NCBI GenBank assembly: GCA_029212615.1
Contig: JARGPJ010000005.1
Location: forward strand, 186,001-250,000
DNA from: Verrucomicrobiales bacterium
Lineage (GTDB): Bacteria; Verrucomicrobiota; Verrucomicrobiia; Verrucomicrobiales; DEV007
Reading direction: 5' to 3'
DNA length: 64,000 bases
In this document: positions 53,829 through 62,139 of the stretch, piece after piece
Layout: each line of letters begins with the position of its first letter
How positions within the stretch are numbered: the first letter of the stretch is position 1
Notes under the pieces: generated by a model
What the model was told of the DNA's origin: nothing
The model's database searches: none
The model's input: only the letters and a program-made list of their open reading frames with translations
Program-made: the position numbers and the translations under genes

Positions 53829-54584
53829 ATGAATGCCCGGGCCCCTTTTTCCTTAATCGCCCTGTTCATTCTCATCGCTTTACCCGCTTCGGCACAATTG
53901 AGACGTCCCGGGGTCATCATGATTGAAAGAGAGGATCGGACCAGCAGTCGATTAAATCAGGAAGAAGGCGCGATCTATTTGGAAGGAATGGTCGAAGACC
54001 CCGTCGCTATCCGGGTATCGAAAACCGTGGCAGCCTATTCAAACCTCTCTGGAGATCGATGGCTCGGTAATATTTCTGCCAACCAGAATGGAGTCCTCCT
54101 CGCCGTCAGCGATAAAGCCTACCGCATTAGAGCCCGGGCAAAGCAGGGCCAAATCGCGGGATGGGTAAGCAAAGCCTCCGTCGAAGGCCTGCCGCCGGAA
54201 TTTGAAGAGAATCTCAGGCTGTTTCATGAGCGATATGAGATCGTTAAAGATCTGATCGACAATCACCAGGTCGCTCTTGGCATGACTGTCGGCGAAGTCA
54301 CGGCGTCGATCGGACCGCCTGACAAGCGAAGCTCCCGCGTCAGCCAGGAAGGCCGGACTGATACCCTGGAGTATATTTCCTACGAGCGTGTTCCGCAGTC
54401 CACCATTTCCTATGATAGTTTTGGACAGCCCTTTACCACGACTCAATATGTCGAAGTCGCCTCTGGACGAGTTCAAATCGAATTCATCAACGACACCGTG
54501 ACCGCCATTGAGGAAAGTGAAGGAATCGACTTCGGCCAGGCAGGAGGATTTCACACCGTCCCCCTCCCTGTCTTCCTGTTCTAA
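53829..54584 (+). CDS. Exported SH3-like protein with SmpA-type C-terminal domain
   Basis: The 251-aa protein has a signal peptide (residues 1-23, IALPASAQL). Residues about 45-120 look like a bacterial SH3-type domain (MVEDPVAIRVSKTVAAYSNL, KQGQIAGWVSKA). Residues about 145-235 resemble a SmpA/OmlA-like (BLIP-type) fold: NHQVALGMTVGEVTASIGPP then DKRSSR. The combination would suit a periplasmic envelope protein, but no partner or function is evident. It is 138 bp after the RNase gene. Confidence 0.6.
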   Translation: MNARAPFSLIALFILIALPASAQLRRPGVIMIEREDRTSSRLNQEEGAIYLEGMVEDPVAIRVSKTVAAYSNLSGDRWLGNISANQNGVLLAVSDKAYRIRARAKQGQIAGWVSKASVEGLPPEFEENLRLFHERYEIVKDLIDNHQVALGMTVGEVTASIGPPDKRSSRVSQEGRTDTLEYISYERVPQSTISYDSFGQPFTTTQYVEVASGRVQIEFINDTVTAIEESEGIDFGQAGGFHTVPLPVFLF

Positions 54585-54723
54585 GCTCTTCACAGGAGCT
54601 CGAATTTCCAGTAATTGCAGAATCTTCTCAAGAGCTGACGTCCAGAACCTTTTTATCGGAGAAATCCGCGCTCACGTTCGTAACGATCTTTGACTTTTGG
54701 GAGCTTTCGTTTCTCATTGAGTC

Positions 54724-54742
54724 CCCCGGTTCCAAACCGGGG
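54724..54742 (+). promoter_or_regulatory. Stable hairpin in the sod leader
   Basis: CCCCGGTT (54724-54731), loop CCA, AACCGGGG (54735-54742) is a perfect 8-bp GC-rich stem 22 bp upstream of the sod ATG. It is followed by TTAATTTGAATT, too weak a U tract to be a clear terminator, so it may be a 5' leader structure or the terminator of the upstream gene. Confidence 0.4.
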
Positions 54743-54764
54743 TTAATTTGAATTACGATCAATC

Positions 54765-55394
54765 ATGGCCTACGAACTACCCGCTCTTCCTTACGCTCCT
54801 GCAGCGCTCGAACCGCATATTGATGCGACTACCATGGAAATTCACCATGGAAAACACCACGCGACATACATCGCCAAGCTGAACGACGCCATCGCCGGCA
54901 ATGAGGCTCTCGAAGGAAAATCCATCGAAGAACTGATCTCTGACCTCGGCAGTGTTCCCGACGAAATTCGAGGCGCGGTGAGAAATAACGGTGGCGGTCA
55001 TGCCAATCACTCCCTTTTCTGGTCCATTCTTGGGCCCGATGCCGGCGGAGCCCCCTCCGGAGACCTCGCTACTGCCATCGACAGCGCTTTCGGCTCCCTC
55101 GACGCAATGAAAGACGCTTTCAAGGCGGCCGCCCTTACCCGCTTCGGTTCCGGCTGGGCGTGGCTCGTGAAGAAAGCGGATGGTTCCCTCGCCATCACCA
55201 GCACTCCGAACCAGGATAATCCTCTCATGGGCGCTGCCGCTGACTGCGACGGAAGCACTCCAGTTCTCGGTCTTGACGTTTGGGAGCACGCCTACTATCT
55301 CAACTATCAAAACCGCCGTCCCGATTATGTGGATGCCTTCTGGAACGTTGTTAACTGGGATGCAGTCGCCGGGCGTTTCGCCGCTGCCGGTTAA
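54765..55394 (+). CDS. Superoxide dismutase (Fe/Mn family)
   Basis: This 209-aa protein has [20 protein letters not shown] (first His ligands), [22 protein letters not shown], and [20 protein letters not shown] then [11 protein letters not shown] (Asp and His ligands). [10 protein letters not shown] and GPDAGG are more like Mn-dependent enzymes than Fe ones, but the metal cannot be set by eye. It has no signal peptide, so it removes superoxide in the cytoplasm. It ends before a strong terminator. Confidence 0.96.
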   Translation: MAYELPALPYAPAALEPHIDATTMEIHHGKHHATYIAKLNDAIAGNEALEGKSIEELISDLGSVPDEIRGAVRNNGGGHANHSLFWSILGPDAGGAPSGDLATAIDSAFGSLDAMKDAFKAAALTRFGSGWAWLVKKADGSLAITSTPNQDNPLMGAAADCDGSTPVLGLDVWEHAYYLNYQNRRPDYVDAFWNVVNWDAVAGRFAAAG

Positions 55395-55431
55395 ATCAGA
55401 CTGTCGAAATTCTCTCAGGAGAGTTAAGCAG

Positions 55432-55463
55432 GGGGCGGATCCGAAAGGATTTGCCCCTTTTTT
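55432..55463 (+). terminator. Rho-independent terminator after sod
   Basis: GGGGCGGATCC (55432-55442), GAAA tetraloop, GGATTTGCCCC (55447-55457) and six T residues. An 11-bp stem with two G-U pairs, a textbook terminator for the sod transcript. Confidence 0.88.
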
Positions 55464-55613
55464 GCGCGGAAAGGCAGCCGGCTGTCAGAGGACTAAGAAT
55501 CGTTAGTGGTAAACAATTCTGAAACTTTTCTTTTCTCGATTGGCAATGAAAACGCTGATTCACTGAATGAAGCAGAAGAATTCGAATCTTTTCACCAAAA
55601 TCGGCTTGATAGA

Positions 55614-55629
55614 CCACTATATGTTGTGC
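55614..55629. promoter_or_regulatory. NrdR box 1
   Basis: CCACTATATGTTGTGC matches the NrdR consensus ACACTATATATTGTGT at 13 of 16 positions. It lies between the possible -35 TTGATA and the transcription start region, where NrdR repression is expected. Confidence 0.8.
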
Positions 55630-55643
55630 ATTTTAAAGTCTGA

Positions 55644-55659
55644 CCACCAGATATGGTGT
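55644..55659. promoter_or_regulatory. NrdR box 2
   Basis: CCACCAGATATGGTGT matches the NrdR consensus at 12 of 16. Start-to-start distance to box 1 is 30 bp, i.e. about three helical turns, the spacing typical of paired NrdR boxes. It should place both dimers on one face of the DNA. nrdR itself is not in the window. Confidence 0.78.
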
Positions 55660-55822
55660 TTTTAACACCGCATCTGCTAATCGAACACCCGCTTGTTTTT
55701 ACCGCTTATCTTGGTTTTTCGTGCTTATTCTCATAATTCTAAGCCTCTAGAACTTAACCATTCTTAGCATTCAACCACTTCGTTCCTAACCACACTCGCA
55801 CCGTAACCACCACATTCGATCC

Positions 55823-56905
55823 ATGGATAAATCATTTACAATCGGCAACCGCACCTTTGTTCTCGATCAGGATAAGGCAGAAGAAGCCTTCGCGGCAAAA
55901 CGTGTCATCAACGGACGCGACACGGAAGCCTTCAACCTTCTTCCGCTGAAGTATTCATGGGCCTACGACCTTTATGGAACGATGAAGGCAAACCACTGGG
56001 AGCCGGAAGACATCCAGATGCAGAAGGACATCGAGCAATGGCAGGGCAGTGAGCTCAGCGATAGTGAACGTTGGATCATCCGCATGGGGATCGGGTATTT
56101 TTCTGCGGCTGAAGGCATCGTCGGCGACAACATCCTTCACGTGATTCGCGAGAAAGTCACCGCCCCTGAGCTGAAGCTCGTCCTCGGCCGTCATGCCCAC
56201 GAAGAGAACATTCACGCTGACAGCCTTCTCTACATGATCTCGAGCCTCGGAATCAATCCGCACGAGTGTGAAGCCATGTTTGAACAGATTCCGACGATCA
56301 AGGCGAAGAACGAGTTCGTCACCAGTGTCTCGAGATCACTTCGCCGGGACATGGACCTCACGGATCCTGAAAACAAAAAGGCATTTGCCAAAAATCTCTT
56401 CCTCTTCGGCCAGTGCATGGAGGGAACCCAGTTCTACGGACTCTTCGGCATGATCCTCAGCCTTTACCGCCAGAACAAATTTCCCGGCATCGGACAGATG
56501 TTCCGTTACACCCTCCGTGACGAGTCCAACCACATCGAGCTGCTCCGCAATCTTTTCATGGATCTCATCAGCGAGAATATGGAAATCTGGACCCCTGAAT
56601 TCAAAGAGGAACTCGCCGACACGATGCGTGAAGCCGTCCGCCTTGAAAAGGATTTCATCAACGACTGTCTCCCTGTCAGCTCGGTCGGCCTCAACTCCGC
56701 TGAGTTCTGCCAGTATATCGATTATATCGCCGATCGCCGCCTCGAAGGTGTCGGCCTGAACCCGATCACTCCGGGTGTTACCAACCCTTTCCCATGGCTC
56801 GCAGAGACCATGGATATCAAGAAAGAGGCCAACTTCTTCGAGCAGCGTGTCACCGAGTATCAGAAATCATCTGTCCTTGCCGCTGTCGATGATGACGATC
56901 TCTAG
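55823..56905 (+). CDS. nrdB: Ribonucleotide reductase beta subunit, non-tyrosyl (Ic-like)
   Basis: This 360-aa ferritin-like subunit supplies the radical for NrdA. Metal ligands align as E97 (AAEGIVGDN), E128 and H131 (HEENIHADSLLYM), E200 (EGTQFYG), E234 and H237 (DESNHIEL). The residue four after H131, which is the radical Tyr in E. coli (Y122), is Leu135. The first ligand is Glu rather than the Asp84 of E. coli. Chlamydia trachomatis R2 (subclass Ic, Mn/Fe cofactor) likewise lacks the Tyr and uses Glu89. The gene is therefore probably Ic-like. It precedes nrdA and follows two NrdR boxes. Confidence 0.93.
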   Translation: MDKSFTIGNRTFVLDQDKAEEAFAAKRVINGRDTEAFNLLPLKYSWAYDLYGTMKANHWEPEDIQMQKDIEQWQGSELSDSERWIIRMGIGYFSAAEGIVGDNILHVIREKVTAPELKLVLGRHAHEENIHADSLLYMISSLGINPHECEAMFEQIPTIKAKNEFVTSVSRSLRRDMDLTDPENKKAFAKNLFLFGQCMEGTQFYGLFGMILSLYRQNKFPGIGQMFRYTLRDESNHIELLRNLFMDLISENMEIWTPEFKEELADTMREAVRLEKDFINDCLPVSSVGLNSAEFCQYIDYIADRRLEGVGLNPITPGVTNPFPWLAETMDIKKEANFFEQRVTEYQKSSVLAAVDDDDL

Positions 56906-57004
56906 TCTCTAAGAATCAGCTCCTTCTATCGAGTCAGTTCCGTCCCCTGACCCGGTAGATCCCTCCTCCCTCCGTCCACACTTCCCAACCCGCACACACC
57001 AACA

Positions 57005-60000
57005 ATGATTACCCGCAATTTTATTGAACAAGACATCGAGCTTCAGCGCTGTGCTGCAACTCCGCAGGACCTGAAGCCGCGCTTCAACTGGAGCGACCTC
57101 GCCCAGTCCCCTGATCCGCTCACTTCACGCATTCAGGTGCAGGTCGGGGACGAGCAGTCTGAACTCAGTATTGCCAAGATCGCAGAAACGGTGGGAAAGG
57201 CGGTCACCGACCTCGCTCTGTCGCGAAAGCAGGATGATATTTTCAACGACTCGAACCGGCAACTCGTCACCAGCATCGTTGGCTCAGTCACTGAAATGCT
57301 TCAGACAAAAGTTCAGGGCGAAGACAACGACACCCCTGTTCTTCTTTCCGCTCAGGAACTCGCATCCATTATCGAAGTGGCCCTCGTAAAGCAGAACGCT
57401 CACGACGTCGCTAAAAGCCTTCTCTTCCAGCGGAAGAGCGCTGATCAAAATCTTGATTCAGGACAAGGCACGATGGAGAAGCCTCTCTGCCGCGTCATTC
57501 GTCGAAATGGGGAAGTCGTTGGTTGGAATCCAAACAAAATCGAAGTAGCTGTCCGCAGTGCCTTCCTTTCATTGGGAATGGATTCCTCGCCGGCACGGGA
57601 AATATCGAAGGGCCTCACCGATCGGATCGCTCGCAGTGGTCAGGAATTTATTCGCATCGAAGAGCTCCAGGACCGTGTTCAGGAGGAACTCATGCGCCAG
57701 GGACACTTCAAAGTCGCTGAGGCTTACATCCTCTATCGGGCTCATCGCTCAACTAATCGCCAACACGAAGACGAGGCGGCCGCAGTAGATTCAGAGTCGA
57801 CACAGGAGTCAATGATCGTCCTGAACCGCGCCGACGGTTCCAGCGATCTCTGGGATGGCCTCGACTTACGGAAGCGAATTGAGTTCGCCGTTACCGGATT
57901 AGATCTTTGCCTGTCTCAGGACGAGATCGAGCACGAGCTCCGACGTGCATTCTTCAATGAGATGACTGAGTCGGATCTTAGAAAGACAGTTATCCTCAAT
58001 GCCAAGAGCCTCATCGAGAAAGATGGAGACTTCGCAAAATTTGCCGGTCGTATCCTCCTTACCTATATCTACGAGGAGGTTCTCGGATGGGACATCGTTC
58101 GCGACGGCATGGAAAACCTCGGTGCCTTCCACCGCCGTGCCTTCAAGGCGAACCTTGTTCGCGGAGTCGAAATCGAAAGGATTTCTCCGCGCCTTCTCGA
58201 ATACAATCTCGATAGACTTTCTGATGCAATCAGTCCCACGGCTGACCTCGATTTTGATTACCTCGGGATTCAGACACTCTACGACCGCTATCTCATCATC
58301 GACAAGACCAGTGAGAAACACCGCCGCATCGAAACCCCGCAGCTTTTCTGGATGCGTGTCTCCATGGGCCTCATGATTGGCGAAACGGAGAACGCGGAGG
58401 ACAAGATCATTGACCTCTACCGCCTCTACTCAAGCCGTCGTTTCTGCTCGTCGACGCCGACGCTCTTCAATGCCGGCACCCTTCACAGCCAGCTTTCCTC
58501 CTGCTACCTCTATAAGGTTGACGACAGCATCGAGTCCATCATGCAGCGAGGCATCGCCGACAACGCCTACCTCTCGAAATGGGCCGGCGGACTTGGCGGT
58601 TCATGGACTTCAGTTCGCGGCACCGGCGGCTACATCAAAGGAACAAATGGTGAGAGTCAGGGGGTCATTCCTTTCCTCAAGCTTCACAATGATCAACTGG
58701 TTGCAGTGAACCAGGGCGGCAAGCGTCGCGGCTCCGGCTGTGCTTACCTGGAATCATGGCACAACGACATCACCGACTTTCTCGAACTGAGAAAAAATAC
58801 CGGGGATGAACGGCGTCGTGCCCACGACATGAACACCGCCAACTGGATCCCCGATCTTTTCATGCAGCGCATGGAAGCACGCCAGAACTGGACTCTTTTT
58901 CGTGCGAACGAAACACCGGACCTCCACGATCTCTACGGCAAAGCTTTTACCGCCCGCTATGAAGAATACGAGGCCGACGCGAAAGCTGGAAAGATTTTCG
59001 GCCGTGAAATCCCCGCCCTTGATCTCTGGAAGCAGATGCTGAAGATGATTTTTGAGACCGGCCACCCGTGGATCACTTTCAAAGATCCCTGTAACGTCCG
59101 CAGCCCTCAGGATCACGCCGGGGTCATTCACAGCTCGAACCTCTGCACCGAGATCACCCTCAATACATCTGCCGACGAAACTGCAGTTTGTAACCTGGGC
59201 TCAGTGGTCCTCGAAACCCACCTCAAGGACGATGGGCAACTCGACCTCGAGAAACTCCGTGAAACGATTCAGGTCGCGGTGCGTGCTCTCGACAATGTGA
59301 TCGATATCAACTTCTATCCCACCGAATCAGCGAAAAACGCAAACAGCCGTCACCGGCCGGTCGGACTGGGTGTCATGGGAGTTCAGAACGCGCTCTTTGT
59401 TCGCGACACTCCTTTCGCGAGCGACGCCGCCGTCGAATTCAACGACGAATTCATGGAAGCGATTGCCTACTTTGCCTATGAGGCCTCCAGTGATCTTGCC
59501 GCTGAACGCGGAAGCTATTCTTCATACGAAGGATCAAAATGGTCACGGGGTATCATGCCGCCTGACACACTCGACATGCTCGAAGAAGAGCGGGGCGAAA
59601 TCATTGAAGTACCTCGCGGAGGTAAAATGGACTGGGACGCCCTCCGAGCCAAGATCCAGACTCAAGGCATGCGTAACAGCAACGTTCTTGCGATCGCTCC
59701 GACCGCGACGATCTCCAACATCATGGGAAGTACCCCATGTATCGAACCAACCTTTAAGAACCTTTTCGTGAAAGGGAACCTCTCCGGTGACTTCATCGTG
59801 CTGAATCAGTATCTCGTTCGCGACCTGAAAGAGCTCGGCCTCTGGGGGCCTGACATGGTTGAGCGCCTCAAATACTTCGACGGCGAACTCACCGACATTG
59901 ACGAAATCCCTGCCGAGCTTAAGGAGAAATACTCCACCGCTTTCCTCATCGGTTACGAGTGGTTCATCAAAGCTGCCGCCCGCCGCCAAAAATGGATCGA

Positions 60001-60271
60001 CCAGTCTCAATCGGTGAACCTCTTCCTGGCAACGCCGGATCTGAAGACCCTGTCACATATGTATCGTGACGCCTGGCACAAAGGCCTTAAGACCACCTAC
60101 TATCTCCGCACTCTTCAAGCGTCGAATATCGAAAAGGCGACGACCAAAGTGAGTAAGGAGGTTCGGATCTCCGCTGGCGAGGCTCCGAAGAAGGAATTTA
60201 CCGAAGCGGAAAAGCAGCAGTGCTCACTCGACGCCCTCATGAACGGGGAAGAGTGCGAAGCTTGCCAGTAG
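57005..60271 (+). CDS. nrdA: Ribonucleotide reductase alpha subunit with multiple ATP cones
   Basis: This 1088-aa subunit reduces NDPs to dNDPs. Residues about 157-250 are a clear ATP-cone (CRVIRRNGEVVGWNPNKIEV), about 270-365 a second (MIVLNRADGSSDLWDGLDLR), and about 43-145 looks like a third, degenerate one. The catalytic core contains Cys500 (SSCYLYKV), Cys714 (SNLCTEI) and Cys729 (VCNLGSV), the presumed redox pair and thiyl site, plus YLRTLQASNIEKAT. The C-terminal CEACQ carries the Cys pair that reduces the active site. E. coli NrdA is about 760 aa with one cone. It follows nrdB by 99 bp. Confidence 0.95.
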   Translation: MITRNFIEQDIELQRCAATPQDLKPRFNWSDLAQSPDPLTSRIQVQVGDEQSELSIAKIAETVGKAVTDLALSRKQDDIFNDSNRQLVTSIVGSVTEMLQTKVQGEDNDTPVLLSAQELASIIEVALVKQNAHDVAKSLLFQRKSADQNLDSGQGTMEKPLCRVIRRNGEVVGWNPNKIEVAVRSAFLSLGMDSSPAREISKGLTDRIARSGQEFIRIEELQDRVQEELMRQGHFKVAEAYILYRAHRSTNRQHEDEAAAVDSESTQESMIVLNRADGSSDLWDGLDLRKRIEFAVTGLDLCLSQDEIEHELRRAFFNEMTESDLRKTVILNAKSLIEKDGDFAKFAGRILLTYIYEEVLGWDIVRDGMENLGAFHRRAFKANLVRGVEIERISPRLLEYNLDRLSDAISPTADLDFDYLGIQTLYDRYLIIDKTSEKHRRIETPQLFWMRVSMGLMIGETENAEDKIIDLYRLYSSRRFCSSTPTLFNAGTLHSQLSSCYLYKVDDSIESIMQRGIADNAYLSKWAGGLGGSWTSVRGTGGYIKGTNGESQGVIPFLKLHNDQLVAVNQGGKRRGSGCAYLESWHNDITDFLELRKNTGDERRRAHDMNTANWIPDLFMQRMEARQNWTLFRANETPDLHDLYGKAFTARYEEYEADAKAGKIFGREIPALDLWKQMLKMIFETGHPWITFKDPCNVRSPQDHAGVIHSSNLCTEITLNTSADETAVCNLGSVVLETHLKDDGQLDLEKLRETIQVAVRALDNVIDINFYPTESAKNANSRHRPVGLGVMGVQNALFVRDTPFASDAAVEFNDEFMEAIAYFAYEASSDLAAERGSYSSYEGSKWSRGIMPPDTLDMLEEERGEIIEVPRGGKMDWDALRAKIQTQGMRNSNVLAIAPTATISNIMGSTPCIEPTFKNLFVKGNLSGDFIVLNQYLVRDLKELGLWGPDMVERLKYFDGELTDIDEIPAELKEKYSTAFLIGYEWFIKAAARRQKWIDQSQSVNLFLATPDLKTLSHMYRDAWHKGLKTTYYLRTLQASNIEKATTKVSKEVRISAGEAPKKEFTEAEKQQCSLDALMNGEECEACQ

Positions 60272-60300
60272 TTCCAAACCGAAAATGATTTTCATCGATA

Positions 60301-60328
60301 AAGGCGGCTCTCACGGGCCGCCTTTTTT
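60301..60328 (+). terminator. Rho-independent terminator after nrdA
   Basis: AAGGCGGC and GCCGCCTT form an 8-bp stem (extendable over TC/GG) with loop TCTCACGG, followed by six T residues, 30 bp after the nrdA stop. It ends the nrdBA transcript. Confidence 0.85.
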
Positions 60329-60396
60329 CGTCTCCACTGCAGCTGATGAAAAGTTCGTTTGCGGGGCACGATCCCAACCGGTAGCCTCGGAAAGCC

Positions 60397-61452
60397 ATGC
60401 CTCTGTTCCTCGCATCCATCGTCCTCGGAATTGTTCCGATGATCATTTATGCATTGATCGTCTGGCGGATTGACCGCTGGGAGAAAGAACCACTCCCCCT
60501 TCTGATCGCTGCCTTTCTATGGGGGAGCATTCCTGCCGTGATCTTTGCCATCATCGCCCAGGTGATCCTCGAAATCCCGGTCCTTGAGACGACAGGAGAG
60601 ACGTCTCTCTTTGGCGAACTCTACCAGGCCAGTTTTATTGCTCCCGTATCGGAAGAAATCACGAAAGGCTTCGGTCTCATTCTGATTTTTCTCATCTTCC
60701 GGCGCGAAATCGATTCCATCCTCGATGGACTCATCTACGGAAGCATGATCGGTTTCGGCTTCTCCGCCGTGGAGAATATCCTCTACTTTTCCGGCCAGAC
60801 TGAGCCGGCGGGATTAATCCTTCTCTTCTTTCTTCGCGCCTTCATCTTTGGAATGCTCCACGCGCTTTTCACCGGTCTTTTCGGTGTCGGCCTCGCCCTT
60901 GGGAAATTCACTTCACTTCCCCTCATGAGGTTTCTCTGGCCTGCTCTCGGGCTGGGCTTTGCCATGCTCACCCACGCCATCCACAACTACTTTGCGACGA
61001 TCGGAGGAGAGCACATTGCCTACGCCATTGTCGGAGTGACTCTCGGCGTCGCCTGGTTTATCGCCACTGTCGTCACCTGCCTCTGGCATGAAAACCGGTG
61101 GATTCGACTCCACCTCGCTGACGAGGTCGATGAACAGGTCCTCTTTGCTGAACAGGCACTCGATACCGCCCGCTTCTGGTCTCGCAGCAGTCTCACCGTC
61201 CTGACGCAGGGATCTACCGCATGGAAACGGCGGCACCTGCTTCACGAAGCAACTGAACTCGCTTTCGAAAAACAACGGCAATATCGATTTGGAATAACGC
61301 ACGCCTGCGAGATCCGCCTGGAACAACTGAGGATAAGGGTCAGAGAGCTCAGTCGGAAAGACCCGCTTTTTATTGCAGGTCTGATCAAACCGGAAAAAAG
61401 ACTACCACCTCCACTGCCACCAATACGGAAGCTGCCTCCCCCATTGCCGTAG
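60397..61452 (+). CDS. PrsW-family intramembrane metalloprotease-like protein
   Basis: The 351-aa protein has about eight membrane helices in residues 1-230 and a cytoplasmic C-terminal region ending in Pro/Leu repeats (PPPLPPIRKLPPPLP). PrsW motifs are APVSEEITKGFG (Glu86, Glu87, Lys90), DGLIYGSMIGFGFSAVENIL, and later membrane His residues (HALFTGLFG, HAIHNYFA). PrsW proteases cleave anti-sigma factors in Bacillus; the target here is unknown. The extra C-terminal region is not part of the protease fold. Confidence 0.85.
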   Translation: MPLFLASIVLGIVPMIIYALIVWRIDRWEKEPLPLLIAAFLWGSIPAVIFAIIAQVILEIPVLETTGETSLFGELYQASFIAPVSEEITKGFGLILIFLIFRREIDSILDGLIYGSMIGFGFSAVENILYFSGQTEPAGLILLFFLRAFIFGMLHALFTGLFGVGLALGKFTSLPLMRFLWPALGLGFAMLTHAIHNYFATIGGEHIAYAIVGVTLGVAWFIATVVTCLWHENRWIRLHLADEVDEQVLFAEQALDTARFWSRSSLTVLTQGSTAWKRRHLLHEATELAFEKQRQYRFGITHACEIRLEQLRIRVRELSRKDPLFIAGLIKPEKRLPPPLPPIRKLPPPLP

Positions 61453-61482
61453 AGCAACTGCCCCTGAAACACCCGGGGCGAT

Positions 61483-62025
61483 TCAGGAAAAAACTTCATG
61501 CTGCTGAAGGTATCGTGACCATTGCATCGGACGCATCGCATAGACCCCCTGAGAATGCCTTCCGATTCCCGGATCAAAGATTTCCCAGCCGAACGCTGAA
61601 TCACGGCGACCATAGCCGAGCCGGTGAATCCAGTTCCCCCACTCATCCTTACGCCAAAGTTCAGGATCATTACCTGCGACGATTTCAGCAAAGTTCCAAA
61701 CACTGTCTACCACTTCCCTTTCGTATCCACGGGAAGAGGAAACCTGACTCGCCGTATCATCCACCACCGGTGACTCGAAAACCCTGACCCCCGGTAAAGC
61801 ACAGATCAATTCCTCTTCCTCCGACGCACCGCAACAACCTGATAGAGAACCGGAGTTCACCGCTTGAATGTCTCGTTCAGCGAAGCCCCCTAAGTCAGGA
61901 ATGTCAGGAATGTCAGAAATATCAGTGCTAACGCCCCCCTTATCGCCATGAGCGTCTTCCGCGCCCGCAGCATCGAGCAAATCCCACCAGTTTGGAAATT
62001 CAGAGTCACTGTCACCGGAAAACAT
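61483..62025 (-). CDS. Uncharacterised protein with HNH-like C-terminal region
   Basis: This 180-aa soluble protein begins with an acidic segment holding a small internal repeat (ISDIPDIPDLGG) and a Cys pair (SGCCGASEE). The C-terminal half (from about residue 105) reads VWNFAEIVAGNDPELWRKDE, then WGNWIHRLGYGRRDSAFGWE. It resembles the WRKD-x2-G-x-I...YG-x-R-x-S-x-x-GWEI block of a common HNH-nuclease-like family, but the following D-H-I-type catalytic segment is absent (IFDPGIGRH). It may be a degenerate HNH or just a structural homologue. Function unknown; opposite strand to prsW. Confidence 0.5.
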   Translation of the reverse strand: MFSGDSDSEFPNWWDLLDAAGAEDAHGDKGGVSTDISDIPDIPDLGGFAERDIQAVNSGSLSGCCGASEEEELICALPGVRVFESPVVDDTASQVSSSRGYEREVVDSVWNFAEIVAGNDPELWRKDEWGNWIHRLGYGRRDSAFGWEIFDPGIGRHSQGVYAMRPMQWSRYLQQHEVFS

Positions 62026-62110
62026 AAGCTATTCTTTTGAACAGCTTATCGTAATCCGTAAAACGCCTCCGCCAAGCGAAACTTTCGCCTTTCTCAACAG
62101 ATTGCTCTGT

Positions 62111-62139
62111 CCCGGTGGCCTTGCCCAAGGTCAGCCGGG
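62111..62139 (-). terminator. Hairpin at the carB 3' end
   Basis: CCCGGTGGCCTT and AAGGTCAGCCGGG pair over about 12 positions (two G-U pairs, one bulge) with loop GCCC. The carB stop lies at 62131-62133 within one arm. No T tract on the minus strand. Confidence 0.4.

Larger units (their letters stand above)
55464..55822 (+). other. AT-rich nrd leader region
   Basis: This AT-rich region between the sod terminator and nrdB has no convincing ORF. It contains TTGATA (55606-55611) as a possible -35, two NrdR-like boxes, a small hairpin GGTGTT TTT AACACC (55655-55669) overlapping the second box, and then a leader of about 150 bp. The -10 is not clear. Confidence 0.6.

Noticed and set aside
61893-61923. 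Short 9-bp repeat (GTCAGGAAT) in the HNH-like gene
   Set aside because: Only three imperfect copies within coding sequence (ISDIPDIPD); treated as part of the gene.
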